DNA of 64,000 nucleotides from Mobiluncus sp963511525. Its GTDB lineage: Bacteria; Actinomycetota; Actinomycetes; Actinomycetales; Actinomycetaceae. Under the pieces are notes generated by a model. It was not told where the DNA came from. It saw only the letters and a program-made list of their open reading frames with translations, and did not search any database. The DNA is taken from NCBI RefSeq assembly GCF_963511525.1, contig NZ_CAUPIY010000005.1, positions 91,333 to 155,332 on the forward strand, written 5' to 3'. This document shows positions 41,743 through 51,286 of the stretch, piece after piece. The translations under genes and the position numbers were made by a program. Position 1 is the first letter of the stretch. The number at the start of each line of letters is the position of its first letter.

Positions 41743-42459
41743 TCATCCGTCGCGCGGCTCGGCAAGGGTAAGCGGCGGGTGCTCGGCGCGATACTCGTTT
41801 ATCTGAGCATTCGGGTCGGGATAACCCAGGGCCAGCCCGGTGATTAGCCCGTAGTCTTTGGGGATACGAAACTCCGCCTCCACGGGCGTCCGCCAGGTCG
41901 CGAGCGTTCCAATCGCAACGGTCCCGAGCCCCCGATTCGCGGCCGCCAGCATGAGGGTGGACAGCATCAGCCCGGCATCCTGGGCGGAAAAGGGCAGCAG
42001 CGAGCGGTGGACGAACACGAAAATCCCCACCGGAGCCTGGAACAATTCCAGATTTTGGCGCACCTGCTGGGCCCGCCCGGGTTCGTCCCCGCGCCCAATC
42101 CCCAGGTGTGCATAGTAGCGTTTCCCGTTTGCTACCTGGCGTTTTCGCAGTTCAGGAGGGTATTTTCCCCAGGTTTTAAAGTCGGCTTTGGGTAGCTTGC
42201 CCTCCCGTAGCGCCCGCAGGAAAGCACCGGGCCGCCCGCGCAGCATCCCGGACACGGTTTCGGCATGGCTGGCATAGTCCGCCCGGATTCGCTCCAAGCG
42301 TTCCCCCGTGGCTACTGCCAGCACGTATCCGCGAGTGTTGGACCACGAGGCGCAGTGGCGCGCGTCATCCAAGACGGCTTGTAAAACCTCCGGTTCAACG
42401 GGCTTATCAAGGTAAGCCCGCACACTGTAGCGAGCCTGCAACAGTTCAGAAAATTCCAT
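41743..42459 (-). CDS. Nitroreductase-family protein
   Basis: A 238-residue FMN-dependent oxidoreductase-type protein. FSELLQARYSVRAYLDKPVE is the family N-terminus with the FMN-phosphate Arg residues, followed by CASWSNTRGYVLAVAT, QDAGLMLSTLMLAAANRGLGTVAIG and GLALGYPDPNAQIN. The substrate is unknown. I use ATG 42459: the frame opens 12 codons earlier, but those lack family similarity. No SD is seen. It is convergent with the CadD-family gene and upstream of nagB on the other side. Confidence 0.85.
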   Translation of the reverse strand: MEFSELLQARYSVRAYLDKPVEPEVLQAVLDDARHCASWSNTRGYVLAVATGERLERIRADYASHAETVSGMLRGRPGAFLRALREGKLPKADFKTWGKYPPELRKRQVANGKRYYAHLGIGRGDEPGRAQQVRQNLELFQAPVGIFVFVHRSLLPFSAQDAGLMLSTLMLAAANRGLGTVAIGTLATWRTPVEAEFRIPKDYGLITGLALGYPDPNAQINEYRAEHPPLTLAEPRDG

Positions 42460-42522
42460 GCGTTTTAGTCTAATGGAATTCCTGGCCAGCTCCACGGGGA
42501 GGCTGCATCCGCAGATGCTGGG

Positions 42523-43314
42523 CTATAACCCCAGCCACGCCCCTTGGGGACGATTGGCATAAATCTCACGATAGAAATCCAGGCGCTCGAGCTTCCCAGC
42601 GGCTGCCTCGTCCAGCAGGACCTTAACATTGTTGTGCAGCTGCAAAGCCGAACCGGTGCAAGAGATAGAAACGGGACCCTCCACCATGTCCCGAACCGCG
42701 TCAGCCTTGTTAGAGCCAGTAGCGATGAGCAGGATTTTTCGCGCCCGCAAGATGGTGCCCACCCCTTGCGTGAGCGCGTGCCGAGGCACCTTATCAATGT
42801 CTCCGTCAAAGAATCGGGCGTTGTCGCGGCGGGTTTGGGCGGTCAGCACCGCGGGGTGTGTCAAGGAATGCAGGGAAGTACCAGGTTCGTTGAACGCAAT
42901 ATGTCCATCCGCTCCTATACCCAAAATCTGTATATCAATTCCGCCGGCATCAACAATGGCCTGTTCGTAGCGCTGACACTCCGCTAACAGGTCGGCGGTC
43001 AGGCCATCTTCCCCATATACCGCATTCGGGTCTATATCCGTGATATCGGCAAACTCACGACGAATAAAGTTGTGATAAGCCTCGGGATGATCCTGAGGCA
43101 GTCCCACATACTCATCGAGCTGGAAAGCCTGGGCGCGGCTTAGAGACAGACTCCCGGACTTAACCCGGCGTGAAAGTTCTTGATAAATTGGCAGCGGGCT
43201 GGACCCCGTCGCCACCCCTAGCACGGCAGCGGGATTGTCCGCGTAGACCTCACAGATGGCCTCAGCGGCGACCAGCGCCAATTCTTGTGCCGTTGGTTTA
43301 ATAATGATTTCCAT
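42523..43314 (-). CDS. nagB: Glucosamine-6-phosphate deaminase
   Basis: Converts glucosamine 6-phosphate to fructose 6-phosphate and ammonia, the last step of amino-sugar/sialic-acid breakdown. The 263-residue product has LGVATGSSPLPIYQEL, FQLDEYVGL, the catalytic LGIGADGHIAFNEPG and TQGVGTILRARKILL, as in NagB. It is 52 bases after nagA and closes the sialic-acid catabolic series; it feeds glycolysis. Confidence 0.96.
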   Translation of the reverse strand: MEIIIKPTAQELALVAAEAICEVYADNPAAVLGVATGSSPLPIYQELSRRVKSGSLSLSRAQAFQLDEYVGLPQDHPEAYHNFIRREFADITDIDPNAVYGEDGLTADLLAECQRYEQAIVDAGGIDIQILGIGADGHIAFNEPGTSLHSLTHPAVLTAQTRRDNARFFDGDIDKVPRHALTQGVGTILRARKILLIATGSNKADAVRDMVEGPVSISCTGSALQLHNNVKVLLDEAAAGKLERLDFYREIYANRPQGAWLGL

Positions 43315-43366
43315 GATGAATACCTTCCGTTGTTTTCGATTGTCCGGCTAAGCTCCGAGTCGTACC

Positions 43367-44488
43367 TCACCGCACCTGCTGACCGCGGCGAAACACGTGT
43401 TGCACCTGTAGGGCGCTCGACTCAACTACCAAGTCCGCGTACGTCCCCGGCGACAACACCCCGATATCTGTTCTGCCCAACACAGCCGCAGGTCGAGCCG
43501 TAGCAGCGTGAATCGCCAACCAAATATCAACTCCTGCGGTATAAGTTGCAAAACGTATCGCCCGGGACAAGGTTAGGGTGGAGCCGGCAATGGATCCGTT
43601 AGATTTCAAACGTGCCACCGCGTCACGAACCTCGACCTCGAGGGGCCCCAACAGGTAATCTCCGTCCGGCGAGCCCGCGGCCGCCATCGCATCAGTAACC
43701 AAGACTGTGTCCCGCCCTTTGGCATCAAACACGAACTTCACGGTGGCGGGGTGGGAATGTACGCCGTCAGCGATGATTTCTACCGGCAATCCCGGCGTTT
43801 CCAAGGCGGCCACAATCGGCCCAGGCTGGCGATGATGGATCGGTTTCATCGCGTTGAACAGGTGAGTAACGTTCTGCGCCCCGTTGGCCAGAGCAGCTTT
43901 CATCGTGTCGTAGTCGGCGTTCATATGTCCTGGAGCGGCAATGATTCCCCGTGACACCAGCCAGCGCACGGCCTCCAATCCGCCGCGACGTTCAATAGCG
44001 AGGGTCACCATTTTAACCGGACCAGCCTGGCACAAGCGTTGGACCTCGTCCAGAGCCGGGTCGCGCAGCAGCTTGGAGTCATGGGCTCCCTTGTATTCCT
44101 CTGCCATCCACGGACCCTCCAAGTGGACGCCCAAAATTTCGCCGGCGTCATAGAGCGGCGCTAAATCCTGAATCTGGGATTCTAGGTGGTCCAAAGTGTC
44201 CGTGACCAGGCTGGCCATAATGGAAGTCGTGCCCTCGTTACGGTGGGTGGCGATGACGGTACAGGCCGCCTCAGCCCCGTTAGTGAAAGCCTCTCCCCCG
44301 CCGCCGTGAGAATGAATGTCAACGAATCCGGGGGCGAGGATAGTTGCTCCAAAATCCACGTCCGCCCGGACTTGTGCGGCCGCCGGCCCGCTGAAAACCT
44401 CAGCGATACGGTCGTTTTCCACCCGCACTGCCCCGGGTCCTAGGACCTGGTTACCATCAAATAACGTGTCTGCGCGATAGATTGTCAT
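43367..44488 (-). CDS. nagA: N-acetylglucosamine-6-phosphate deacetylase
   Basis: Removes acetate from GlcNAc-6-P in the cytoplasm. The 373-residue amidohydrolase has PGFVDIHSHGGGGEAF (HxH metal motif), LGVHLEGPWMAEEYKGAHD, the AAPGHMNADYD and HLFNAMKP His residues, and VTDAMAAAGSPDG with the catalytic Asp. The product of nanE is its substrate. It lies 99 bases after nanE, a gap with a TTGTCCGCAA that loosely resembles the GntR-type sites at 53029 and 53161. Confidence 0.96.
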   Translation of the reverse strand: MTIYRADTLFDGNQVLGPGAVRVENDRIAEVFSGPAAAQVRADVDFGATILAPGFVDIHSHGGGGEAFTNGAEAACTVIATHRNEGTTSIMASLVTDTLDHLESQIQDLAPLYDAGEILGVHLEGPWMAEEYKGAHDSKLLRDPALDEVQRLCQAGPVKMVTLAIERRGGLEAVRWLVSRGIIAAPGHMNADYDTMKAALANGAQNVTHLFNAMKPIHHRQPGPIVAALETPGLPVEIIADGVHSHPATVKFVFDAKGRDTVLVTDAMAAAGSPDGDYLLGPLEVEVRDAVARLKSNGSIAGSTLTLSRAIRFATYTAGVDIWLAIHAATARPAAVLGRTDIGVLSPGTYADLVVESSALQVQHVFRRGQQVR

Positions 44489-44587
44489 GTTGTTCCGGTT
44501 TCCTCTCAGTTTGTCCGCAAGTATTGTGAGCCGTATGTTCCTGCACCAGCAGCCTTCCTCGTGAATGGAGACAGGCAGCCCCCGCAG

Positions 44588-45292
44588 CTAGGCTTTCGGC
44601 AGTTTGTCTACATACCATTCAGTGAGACGCCACGGGTGAGTGATGGCGGTGCCTACGCACGCCGCATGAATCGGGTATTGGTAAACCTCAGCGAGGTCTT
44701 GGGGGCTGTGAATCCGGCCTTCCACCACGATTGGGGCGTGGACTGCCTGGCAGACTGCCGCAATAAAATCGAAGTCGGGTCCCGCAGTCGCGGCGCGGGC
44801 ATGTTGGTATCCGGGGGTGTAGCCGGACAGGGTGGTGCCGATGAAGTCCGCTCCGGCCTGTTCGGCTGCTTTCGCATCTTCAAGGGACGCGCAGTCAGCC
44901 ATGATTGCCACCCCGGGAAATTCCTCGTGCATCGCGCTCACCGCATCTGCGAACGTCTCACCTTCCCCCCGTTCACGCAAAGTGGCATCGATAGCGATGA
45001 CATCCGCGCCGTTTAGGGCACAGGCACGCGCGTGAGCAATCGAGGGCGTTATGTAAACCCCCTCGTGACCAAACTTAATGAGTCCAATCAGGGGAACTTC
45101 CACCGCCTGACGGCACGCCACAATATCCGCTATCCCCTGGACACGGACCGCGGCGGCTCCTCCGGCCACAACTGACTGTGCCACCGCGGCGGTGATGTCA
45201 GACCGCCGCATCGGCTCTCCCGGATATGCTTGACAGCTGACGATAAGCCGTCCCTTAATGGCGTCAATCACCGCTTGCCGTTGTGTATTCAT
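44588..45292 (-). CDS. nanE: N-acetylmannosamine-6-phosphate 2-epimerase
   Basis: Turns ManNAc-6-P into GlcNAc-6-P. The 234-residue TIM-barrel protein has LIVSCQAYPGEPMRRSDI, AAAVRVQGIADI, the catalytic-Lys region VPLIGLIKFGHE, IAIDATLRERG and PIVVEGRIHSPQDL. ATG at 45292 has AAGGGGAA 5-6 bases upstream; the in-frame start 34 codons earlier would overlap nanK and is rejected. It is part of the nanA-nanK-nanE run. Confidence 0.95.
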   Translation of the reverse strand: MNTQRQAVIDAIKGRLIVSCQAYPGEPMRRSDITAAVAQSVVAGGAAAVRVQGIADIVACRQAVEVPLIGLIKFGHEGVYITPSIAHARACALNGADVIAIDATLRERGEGETFADAVSAMHEEFPGVAIMADCASLEDAKAAEQAGADFIGTTLSGYTPGYQHARAATAGPDFDFIAAVCQAVHAPIVVEGRIHSPQDLAEVYQYPIHAACVGTAITHPWRLTEWYVDKLPKA

Positions 45293-45338
45293 CTGTTTCC
45301 CCTTCCGTAGTCGGTGCACAGTCTCGCGCCGGGTTCGT

Positions 45339-46280
45339 TCAACCCTCCACCCGGTTCCAAATCTTTTTCGCGGCCCCCACCAGGGCAGCCGCATTACCCA
45401 AAGTCGCTTTCACCAGCGGCACGTCACGAAGAATATTCACCAACTGGTCCTGATAAGCCGCCCGGAGAGATTTCCACCAGATGTCCGTGCTGTTAGCCAA
45501 GCCTCCCCCGACAATCATGACTTCCGGGTCAACCGTATTGACGATAGATCCGAGAGCACGCCCGGTTTCCGCGGCCACTTCCGTATAAATGCGCGCAGCC
45601 AGCGCATCCCCTGACAGAGCTCGTTTTTCCAGTTCACGAGCACCGCCGACAGTAGGGTCCCCGCCGTTTTCCAAGTACCAGGCATATAACCCCGGTCCCG
45701 ATGCCACGGTTTCCAGATGCGGCACGCCGCGTCCACACGTGCAGGCCCGTTTGGTAGGCAGCAAAGTTGGTAGGTGCCCGAAATCACCGGCGGTCCCATG
45801 CGGACCGACCAGAATTTCCCCGTTAATCATGAGGGCTCCGCCAATACCGGTACCCAGGGCCATCATGGCAACGTAGTTTTTCCCGGCTCCCGCACCTTTC
45901 CAGGCTTCTCCACGCAGATGAGCATTAACATCGTTTTCCAAAGTGACGGGCAGATTCACCGCTGATTCCACCAGCGATACGACCTCGGTACCGGCCCAGC
46001 CCCGAATCGCATCGGTGGAGGCAATAATCCGCTGCCCCGCCAGGTCTACTACCCCGGCTGATCCAATCCCGACACCCAAAATCCGGTCGATACCGTCCTT
46101 GTGAGCCTGCGAGCGGACCTCACCCACCAAGGCGTTAATCGCTCCGACCACGGCCGCACCGCCCTCGTGAGCGGGCGTGTCCACCCGGCAAGGAAGGCTC
46201 AGATTGCCGTCCCGATCCGCCAGGGCGGCAGCAATTTTCGTGCCGCCGAGGTCTATGGCGATGACGTAATCCGTGGTCAT
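45339..46280 (-). CDS. nanK: ROK-family N-acetylmannosamine kinase (probable)
   Basis: Phosphorylates ManNAc released by nanA. The 313-residue ROK sugar kinase has the phosphate-1 motif AIDLGGTKIAAALAD, catalytic LENDVNAHLRGE, GTGIGGALMING and MIVGGGLANS. The zinc motif is odd: CTCGRGVPHLET, where ROK proteins normally have CxCGxxGCxE, so the third Cys position is His. ATG at 46280 is used: the frame opens eight codons earlier inside nanA. Assignment as NanK rests on its position between nanA and nanE. Confidence 0.88.
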   Translation of the reverse strand: MTTDYVIAIDLGGTKIAAALADRDGNLSLPCRVDTPAHEGGAAVVGAINALVGEVRSQAHKDGIDRILGVGIGSAGVVDLAGQRIIASTDAIRGWAGTEVVSLVESAVNLPVTLENDVNAHLRGEAWKGAGAGKNYVAMMALGTGIGGALMINGEILVGPHGTAGDFGHLPTLLPTKRACTCGRGVPHLETVASGPGLYAWYLENGGDPTVGGARELEKRALSGDALAARIYTEVAAETGRALGSIVNTVDPEVMIVGGGLANSTDIWWKSLRAAYQDQLVNILRDVPLVKATLGNAAALVGAAKKIWNRVEG

Positions 46281-46290
46281 AGCCGGGTTC

Positions 46291-47202
46291 CTACAACAAT
46301 CCAACTTTTTGCAGGACGCCGCGCACGTGCTCTACGTTCTCTCCGCTCAAAGCCGCCACGGGACGAGGCATCTCATTAGACTCGAATACCCCCAGCAGCT
46401 GCAAGGCAGTCTTAAACGCACCGATTCCGGCACCGAAGCCCTGCACGTCTTTGACCTGGACAATCGTCATCAAATCTGCCAGCCGGTCCTGTTCCTTGCG
46501 GACAGTCTCCCAGTCCTTAGCGAGGGCGGCCTTCCACTGGCGCACGTAGCCGTCCGGATCGACGTTGCCCAAGCCGGGCACACAGCCGTCCGCACCGGAC
46601 AGATACGCCCCGTCCACCACGACCTCGTGACCGGTAAGTAGTTGCAGCGGGTGTCCCGCCTCGGCGTTCAACCGAGAGAGGAAACGGAAGCCGACATCGT
46701 CGCCGGAAGAATCCTTGACCCCGCTGAGGACCCCGGCTTTACCCAGGTCCATCACCAGGTCATTGGGCAGCTTCCAGTGGACACATACGGGAATGTCGTA
46801 TGCCCAAATGGGCAGGTCCGTACTTTCTCGCAAGATTTCGAAGTGCCGCCGAATCTCCCGCACCCCTTGCAGGGCATAGAACGGGGCGGTAGCGACCACT
46901 GCATCGACCCCAATGTCTTCGGCTTGGCGAATGTGCTCCAAGACCCGTTCCGTCTCCGTGCTGATAACCCCCGCCATAATGGGGACTCTACCAGCCACGA
47001 TACGTTTGGATTCAGAGAGGATTTGCCCGCGGCGTTCATCCGTGGAAAACGCCACTTCTCCCGATGATCCCAGTACAAACAAGCCATCGATACCGGCTGC
47101 AACCAGGCGGTTAATGTGCCGTTCCAGCGAAGGCACATCGAGTTCGCCACCCTTTAACGGGATGGTTAGGGGCGGGACGATGCCGCTAATTTTTTTAGAC
47201 AT
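46291..47202 (-). CDS. nanA: N-acetylneuraminate lyase (DHDPS/NAL family)
   Basis: Aldol cleavage of sialic acid to ManNAc and pyruvate. The 303-residue barrel has VLGSSGEVAFST, the Tyr region WAYDIPVCVHWKLP and the Schiff-base Lys in LSGVKDSSGDDVGF. The family includes dihydrodipicolinate synthase, 2-keto-3-deoxysugar aldolases and sialate lyase. Sequence alone does not separate them, but nanK, nanE, nagA and nagB immediately downstream make sialate lyase the likely role. GGAGAATG forms the SD. Confidence 0.88.
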   Translation of the reverse strand: MSKKISGIVPPLTIPLKGGELDVPSLERHINRLVAAGIDGLFVLGSSGEVAFSTDERRGQILSESKRIVAGRVPIMAGVISTETERVLEHIRQAEDIGVDAVVATAPFYALQGVREIRRHFEILRESTDLPIWAYDIPVCVHWKLPNDLVMDLGKAGVLSGVKDSSGDDVGFRFLSRLNAEAGHPLQLLTGHEVVVDGAYLSGADGCVPGLGNVDPDGYVRQWKAALAKDWETVRKEQDRLADLMTIVQVKDVQGFGAGIGAFKTALQLLGVFESNEMPRPVAALSGENVEHVRGVLQKVGLL

Positions 47203-47239
47203 ACCTCATTCTCCTCTGTTTTGGTCCGGCTGCCAGTGC

Positions 47240-48094
47240 TTAATCCAACTGCGGATGCAGCAGGGATGGCGCGGCCCCCAAGAGCTTGCGAGTATAGGGG
47301 TCCGATGGGTGGTTCAGAAGGGTGTCTGCGTCGCCTTCCTCAACCACCTTGCCCGCGTTCATCACGGCGATGCGATCCGAAATGTAGCGCACAGTCTGAA
47401 TGTCGTGCGAAATAAACACCATCGCTAACCCCAGTTCTTTCTTAAGGTCAGACAGCAAGTTCAGAATCTGGGCGCGCACGGAAACATCAAGAGCGGACGT
47501 GGGTTCGTCAGCGATGATGGCTTTCGGGTGCAGGGACAGGGCACGGGCGATAGCCACACGCTGCCGCTGCCCCCCGGAAAGCTGACCGGGCAGGGCGTTG
47601 AGAGCTGACAGCGGCAAACCCACCAGCCCCAGCAATTCCCGCACCCGTTTGTCCCGAGTTTCTTCGGTGCCAATCTTATGGACACGCAGCGGATCAGCTA
47701 ACTGATCCTGCACTGTCATTCGCGGATTCAAGGCGGTTGCGGGATCTTGGAACACCACGGACACGACGGAACCAATGTGGCGCCGATGAGCGGCGCTACG
47801 CTTGGTAACGTCCTTGCCCATAAAGAAAACCTGGCCCTTCGTCGCCACCTGCAGCCCGCACATGACGTTGGCGGTAGTGGATTTACCGCAACCGGATTCG
47901 CCGACAATACCCAGCACCTTGCCGGGCATAATCTTCATGTCCACTCCCTGCACCGCGTGGACGTGGTTGGGACGGAAGAGTGAACCGGTCCGGGCTTTGA
48001 ACGTCACTTCAACGTTTTTCAGTTCGATGATGGGGGTGTCCGGGTCAGAAATCAGGCTCTGAGCATCTGTTTCAGCAGGTAAAGCCTCACTCAT
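47240..48094 (-). CDS. ABC importer ATPase, OppF-like (sialic-acid cluster)
   Basis: A 284-residue peptide-type ABC ATPase with Walker A (VGESGCGKSTTANVM), LSGGQRQRVAIARAL signature, Walker B (AIIADEPTSALDVS) and the C-terminal SDPYTRKLLGAAPS oligopeptide-ATPase tail. It overlaps the fused permease-ATPase gene by four bases, so the two ATPase domains are made together. Probable job: powering uptake of sialic acid or a sialylated fragment. Confidence 0.9.
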   Translation of the reverse strand: MSEALPAETDAQSLISDPDTPIIELKNVEVTFKARTGSLFRPNHVHAVQGVDMKIMPGKVLGIVGESGCGKSTTANVMCGLQVATKGQVFFMGKDVTKRSAAHRRHIGSVVSVVFQDPATALNPRMTVQDQLADPLRVHKIGTEETRDKRVRELLGLVGLPLSALNALPGQLSGGQRQRVAIARALSLHPKAIIADEPTSALDVSVRAQILNLLSDLKKELGLAMVFISHDIQTVRYISDRIAVMNAGKVVEEGDADTLLNHPSDPYTRKLLGAAPSLLHPQLD

Positions 48095-50187
48095 GATTGT
48101 TCCTCCTTTCCATTCGGAACATATCGGGGTGCACGCTGATAGACCCCTTCCTTATTGGGAAGGGCGGCATAGACGTGCTCGGGACCGACCAACTCGAACT
48201 CCAGCGGGATGTCCGCGCCGTAGTCGGGGTGCGAGGAACGTGGCGCGAACCGGTCGCCCACCGTAAAGTCCTGCGGGGAAGGAACGGTCCCCGGAACCTG
48301 GTGCAGACGTCCTGAACCGGATTCGATAGAGAGCACCGCACCCAACAGGCCGCGAGTGTACTCGTGAGTCGGATTCTCCAGCAGCTCGACGGTCGGAGCC
48401 TGTTCCACCACCTGACCGGCGTACATGACGGTAATCTTGTGGGCGACTTCGGCCACCAAAGCCAAATCGTGGGACACGAAAATCATGGCGAATCCCAGTT
48501 TGTCTCGCAGTTCATTCAGCAGGGAAATGACTTGCTTTTGCACAGTCACGTCCAGTGCCGTGGTGGGCTCGTCCGCGATAACCAGCTGCGGGTCACGAGT
48601 CAGAGCCATCGCAATGAGTACGCGCTGGCGTTGCCCACCGGAAAGTTCGTGGGGGTAGGAATCCAAAGTTCGTTTCGGATCCAATCCCACCAATTCCAAC
48701 AGTTCCTCGGCGCTGCGGGTGCCGCCGCGCTTGGTCAGCTGCTTCATTTGTGACCGGATGAGCATCGCCGGGTTCAACGAGGACAGGGCATCTTGGTAAA
48801 TCATGGCCATTTCGTGACCCAGCAGGGCGTGACGTTCCTTCCGTGTCATCTTAAACAGGTCTTTGCCCTGGTAGAACGCTTCGCCGGAGATTTCTGCCCG
48901 CGGGTCAATGAGGCCCATAATCGTCAGGGCGGTAATCGACTTGCCACAGCCGGATTCTCCGACCAGACCCATCGTTTCTCCCGGCCGTACGGCGAAAGAT
49001 ACGTGGTCGACCACGTTCACGTCGCCGTGGCGCGGGAACTTTATGCACAAATCTTTCACTTCCAGCAGCGGTTCACCGGTGAAGTCGTCCTGCATGCGGT
49101 CTTGGCGCTTTTGTTCGACTTCGCGCAGCGCATCGAGGCGGGCACGCAATGATTCGGCCTGTTCTTGGTAAGCGCGACGTGGGTCGAGCAACAGGGCGTC
49201 GGCTTCGCGGTCGGCGGTGTTTTGTTCGACCTTTACCGGAGCTGAAGCCGGGGCTGCCACCATTGCGTCCGTGATGCCTTCTGAGAGAATGTTCAAGCAC
49301 AGCACGGTAATCATGATGAGCAAGCCGGGGAACAGCGCTGTCCACCAGGCGCCATGGTTGATGGAGCCGTTCGTGGAGGCATCAGACAAGACGTTACCCC
49401 AGGTGGGAACCAAGCTAGACTTCAGGCCGGTGCCGATGAAGGTCAGGGAGGCTTCTAGGATGATAGCGTCTGCCACCAGCACCGTGGCAAAAACCAGGAC
49501 CGGAGCCGCGGTGTTGCGCACCACGTGCTTTGTCAAGATCCAGGGAGCTCTAGCGCCGGAAACAATCACAGCCCGCACGTAATCTTCACCGTAAGCGGAC
49601 ATGACATTAGCACGCACAATTCGAGCTAGCTGTGGAATATAAACGAAAGCAATTGCGATAATGATGACCGTAACCAAGCCGACTCTATTGCCGGGAGGAA
49701 ATATCCCGCTAAAGACCAGAACCATAACCGCCGCCATAGCGATGCCGGGAACAGCCATGATGATGTCCATGATGCGCATGATGACTTCCGAAATCCATTT
49801 GCGAACCACGGCCGCAACCGAACCGATAATGGATCCGATGACCAGGGCGATAAAGGTCGCAGACAAGCCGATAATCATGGAGTATTTCCCGCCCAACAGC
49901 AGCCGGGACAATACATCACGTCCCGCCGAATCGGTGCCGAACAGGTGAATCATACTGGGAGCTGATTCCTTGCTGCGCGTCGCCTTCACCGCCGCCGCCA
50001 TCGCGTCGGTATCGACGAAACTGGCGGAGTAGGGAGCCAACAACGGAGCCAAGGCCGAGATAAGCGCCAGTACCAGCAGCACAATGACAGCAATCCGGGC
50101 ACTGACCGACATGTTGTTCCAACGCCGGAAACGAATCTTTTTCCCTGATTCGACCGCGGTAACAAGTTTCTTTGTTTGACTCGTCAT
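48091..50187 (-). CDS. Fused ABC permease (OppC-like) and ATPase (OppD-like)
   Basis: A 698-residue fusion. Residues ~30-325 are an OppC-type permease: an N-terminal helix, SAPSMIHLFGTDSAGRDVLSRLLLG (in pieces), five helices and the EAA-like VRAVIVSGARAPWILTKHV. A charged linker (~325-365, helical, Arg/Glu-rich) leads to an OppD-type ATPase with VGESGCGKSITALTIMG (~408), LSGGQRQRVLIAMAL and LVIADEPTTALDVT. Permease-ATPase fusions also occur in some sialic-acid ABC systems of actinobacteria, as I recall (C. glutamicum sia genes); treat that parallel as unverified. It overlaps the next ATPase gene and lies 4 bases after the other permease gene. Confidence 0.92.
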   Translation of the reverse strand: MTSQTKKLVTAVESGKKIRFRRWNNMSVSARIAVIVLLVLALISALAPLLAPYSASFVDTDAMAAAVKATRSKESAPSMIHLFGTDSAGRDVLSRLLLGGKYSMIIGLSATFIALVIGSIIGSVAAVVRKWISEVIMRIMDIIMAVPGIAMAAVMVLVFSGIFPPGNRVGLVTVIIIAIAFVYIPQLARIVRANVMSAYGEDYVRAVIVSGARAPWILTKHVVRNTAAPVLVFATVLVADAIILEASLTFIGTGLKSSLVPTWGNVLSDASTNGSINHGAWWTALFPGLLIMITVLCLNILSEGITDAMVAAPASAPVKVEQNTADREADALLLDPRRAYQEQAESLRARLDALREVEQKRQDRMQDDFTGEPLLEVKDLCIKFPRHGDVNVVDHVSFAVRPGETMGLVGESGCGKSITALTIMGLIDPRAEISGEAFYQGKDLFKMTRKERHALLGHEMAMIYQDALSSLNPAMLIRSQMKQLTKRGGTRSAEELLELVGLDPKRTLDSYPHELSGGQRQRVLIAMALTRDPQLVIADEPTTALDVTVQKQVISLLNELRDKLGFAMIFVSHDLALVAEVAHKITVMYAGQVVEQAPTVELLENPTHEYTRGLLGAVLSIESGSGRLHQVPGTVPSPQDFTVGDRFAPRSSHPDYGADIPLEFELVGPEHVYAALPNKEGVYQRAPRYVPNGKEEQS

Positions 50188-50191
50188 AGCA

Positions 50192-51187
50192 CTACACCGA
50201 CCTAATCCGGGGGTTAATCAACAGGTAGAGCATGTCCACGATGATGTTGACCACAATGAACGCCAAAGCTACCACCAGGGCCGCAGCCTGGACTATGGAA
50301 ACCTCACTCTTGGTGATGCCGTCCACGAGGACGCGACCCATGCCCCTCATGTTAAAGATGATTTCGATAACGACCGCGCCACCCATCAGATAGCCGACCC
50401 GCAGGCCCAAGACCGTCACCGGGGTAATCAAAGCGTTACGCAAAACGTTGCGCCCGATGACGACGGGTTTCGGGATTCCAGCGCCGAGCGCGGTACGCAC
50501 ATAGTCACGATCGAGTTCTTCGACCACCAAGGTTCGCACCACCCTGGTCATCTGACCGATAACGGGGGTGGCCAGCGCTATTGCAGGGGGTAACATACGG
50601 GTCAACCACCCGCCAAAGTCATCAAAGAATCCCGGGACCGGCCCTGAAACTGGCAGGATTCCTTTGAAAGAACCGAGAATCCACAGCACCAGCATGGTCG
50701 CCAGCCAGAAGCTAGGAGTGCCGATAAAGATAACCGACAGAACACGAATGACCTGGTCAGGCCAACGGTCACGATAGATAGCAGCCAAAACGCCCAGCGG
50801 GAAAGAAATCAGCACCGCGATAAACAGGCCTAGGAAAGTCAGCTGCAAAGTCACCGGCAGCGCCGGGGCAATCAGGTCAGTGACCTGGTGGGACGTGCCC
50901 ACGCCGTAAATGCCAAAGTCACCGTGACACAGAGCGACCAGGTAGTTAAAGTAGCGCACCAGCACGGGAATAGGTTTGCCAGTAGGGCTTCCGTCATCGA
51001 TGACGTATCCGTGGGAAACATTGAAAGCCTTTACTTGGCCGGGGTCTGAAGCGTTGTCACCCAAAGCCATCCAAGCAGGATCCAGAGGCGACAGCTCCAT
51101 CAGGAAGAATACAAGCAGCGTGACCCCAATTGCCATAATTGGCAAGGCAATCAATCGCCGCCCGATGAGTCGAAGCAGGTTATTCAC
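50192..51187 (-). CDS. ABC importer permease, OppB-like (sialic-acid cluster)
   Basis: A 331-residue permease with six helices. GRRLIALPIMAIGVTLLVFFLMELSPLDPA is the OppB-type start (seen as ALPIMAIGVTLLVFF), and the EAA loop is RDYVRTALGAGIPKPVVIGRNVLRNALI. It pairs with the OppC-like half of the next gene to form the membrane channel. A strong hairpin (51287-51337) separates it from the binding-protein gene. Confidence 0.92.
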   Translation of the reverse strand: MNNLLRLIGRRLIALPIMAIGVTLLVFFLMELSPLDPAWMALGDNASDPGQVKAFNVSHGYVIDDGSPTGKPIPVLVRYFNYLVALCHGDFGIYGVGTSHQVTDLIAPALPVTLQLTFLGLFIAVLISFPLGVLAAIYRDRWPDQVIRVLSVIFIGTPSFWLATMLVLWILGSFKGILPVSGPVPGFFDDFGGWLTRMLPPAIALATPVIGQMTRVVRTLVVEELDRDYVRTALGAGIPKPVVIGRNVLRNALITPVTVLGLRVGYLMGGAVVIEIIFNMRGMGRVLVDGITKSEVSIVQAAALVVALAFIVVNIIVDMLYLLINPRIRSV

Positions 51188-51286
51188 AAGTTTTCACTCC
51201 TTTTAGGAGTTATCGGAAAGGTTTTTTCTGGGTGGACCAAGCGCCTCGCCGTGGGTCTGTCCCGTAACTAAAGATGAGTGGCACAG

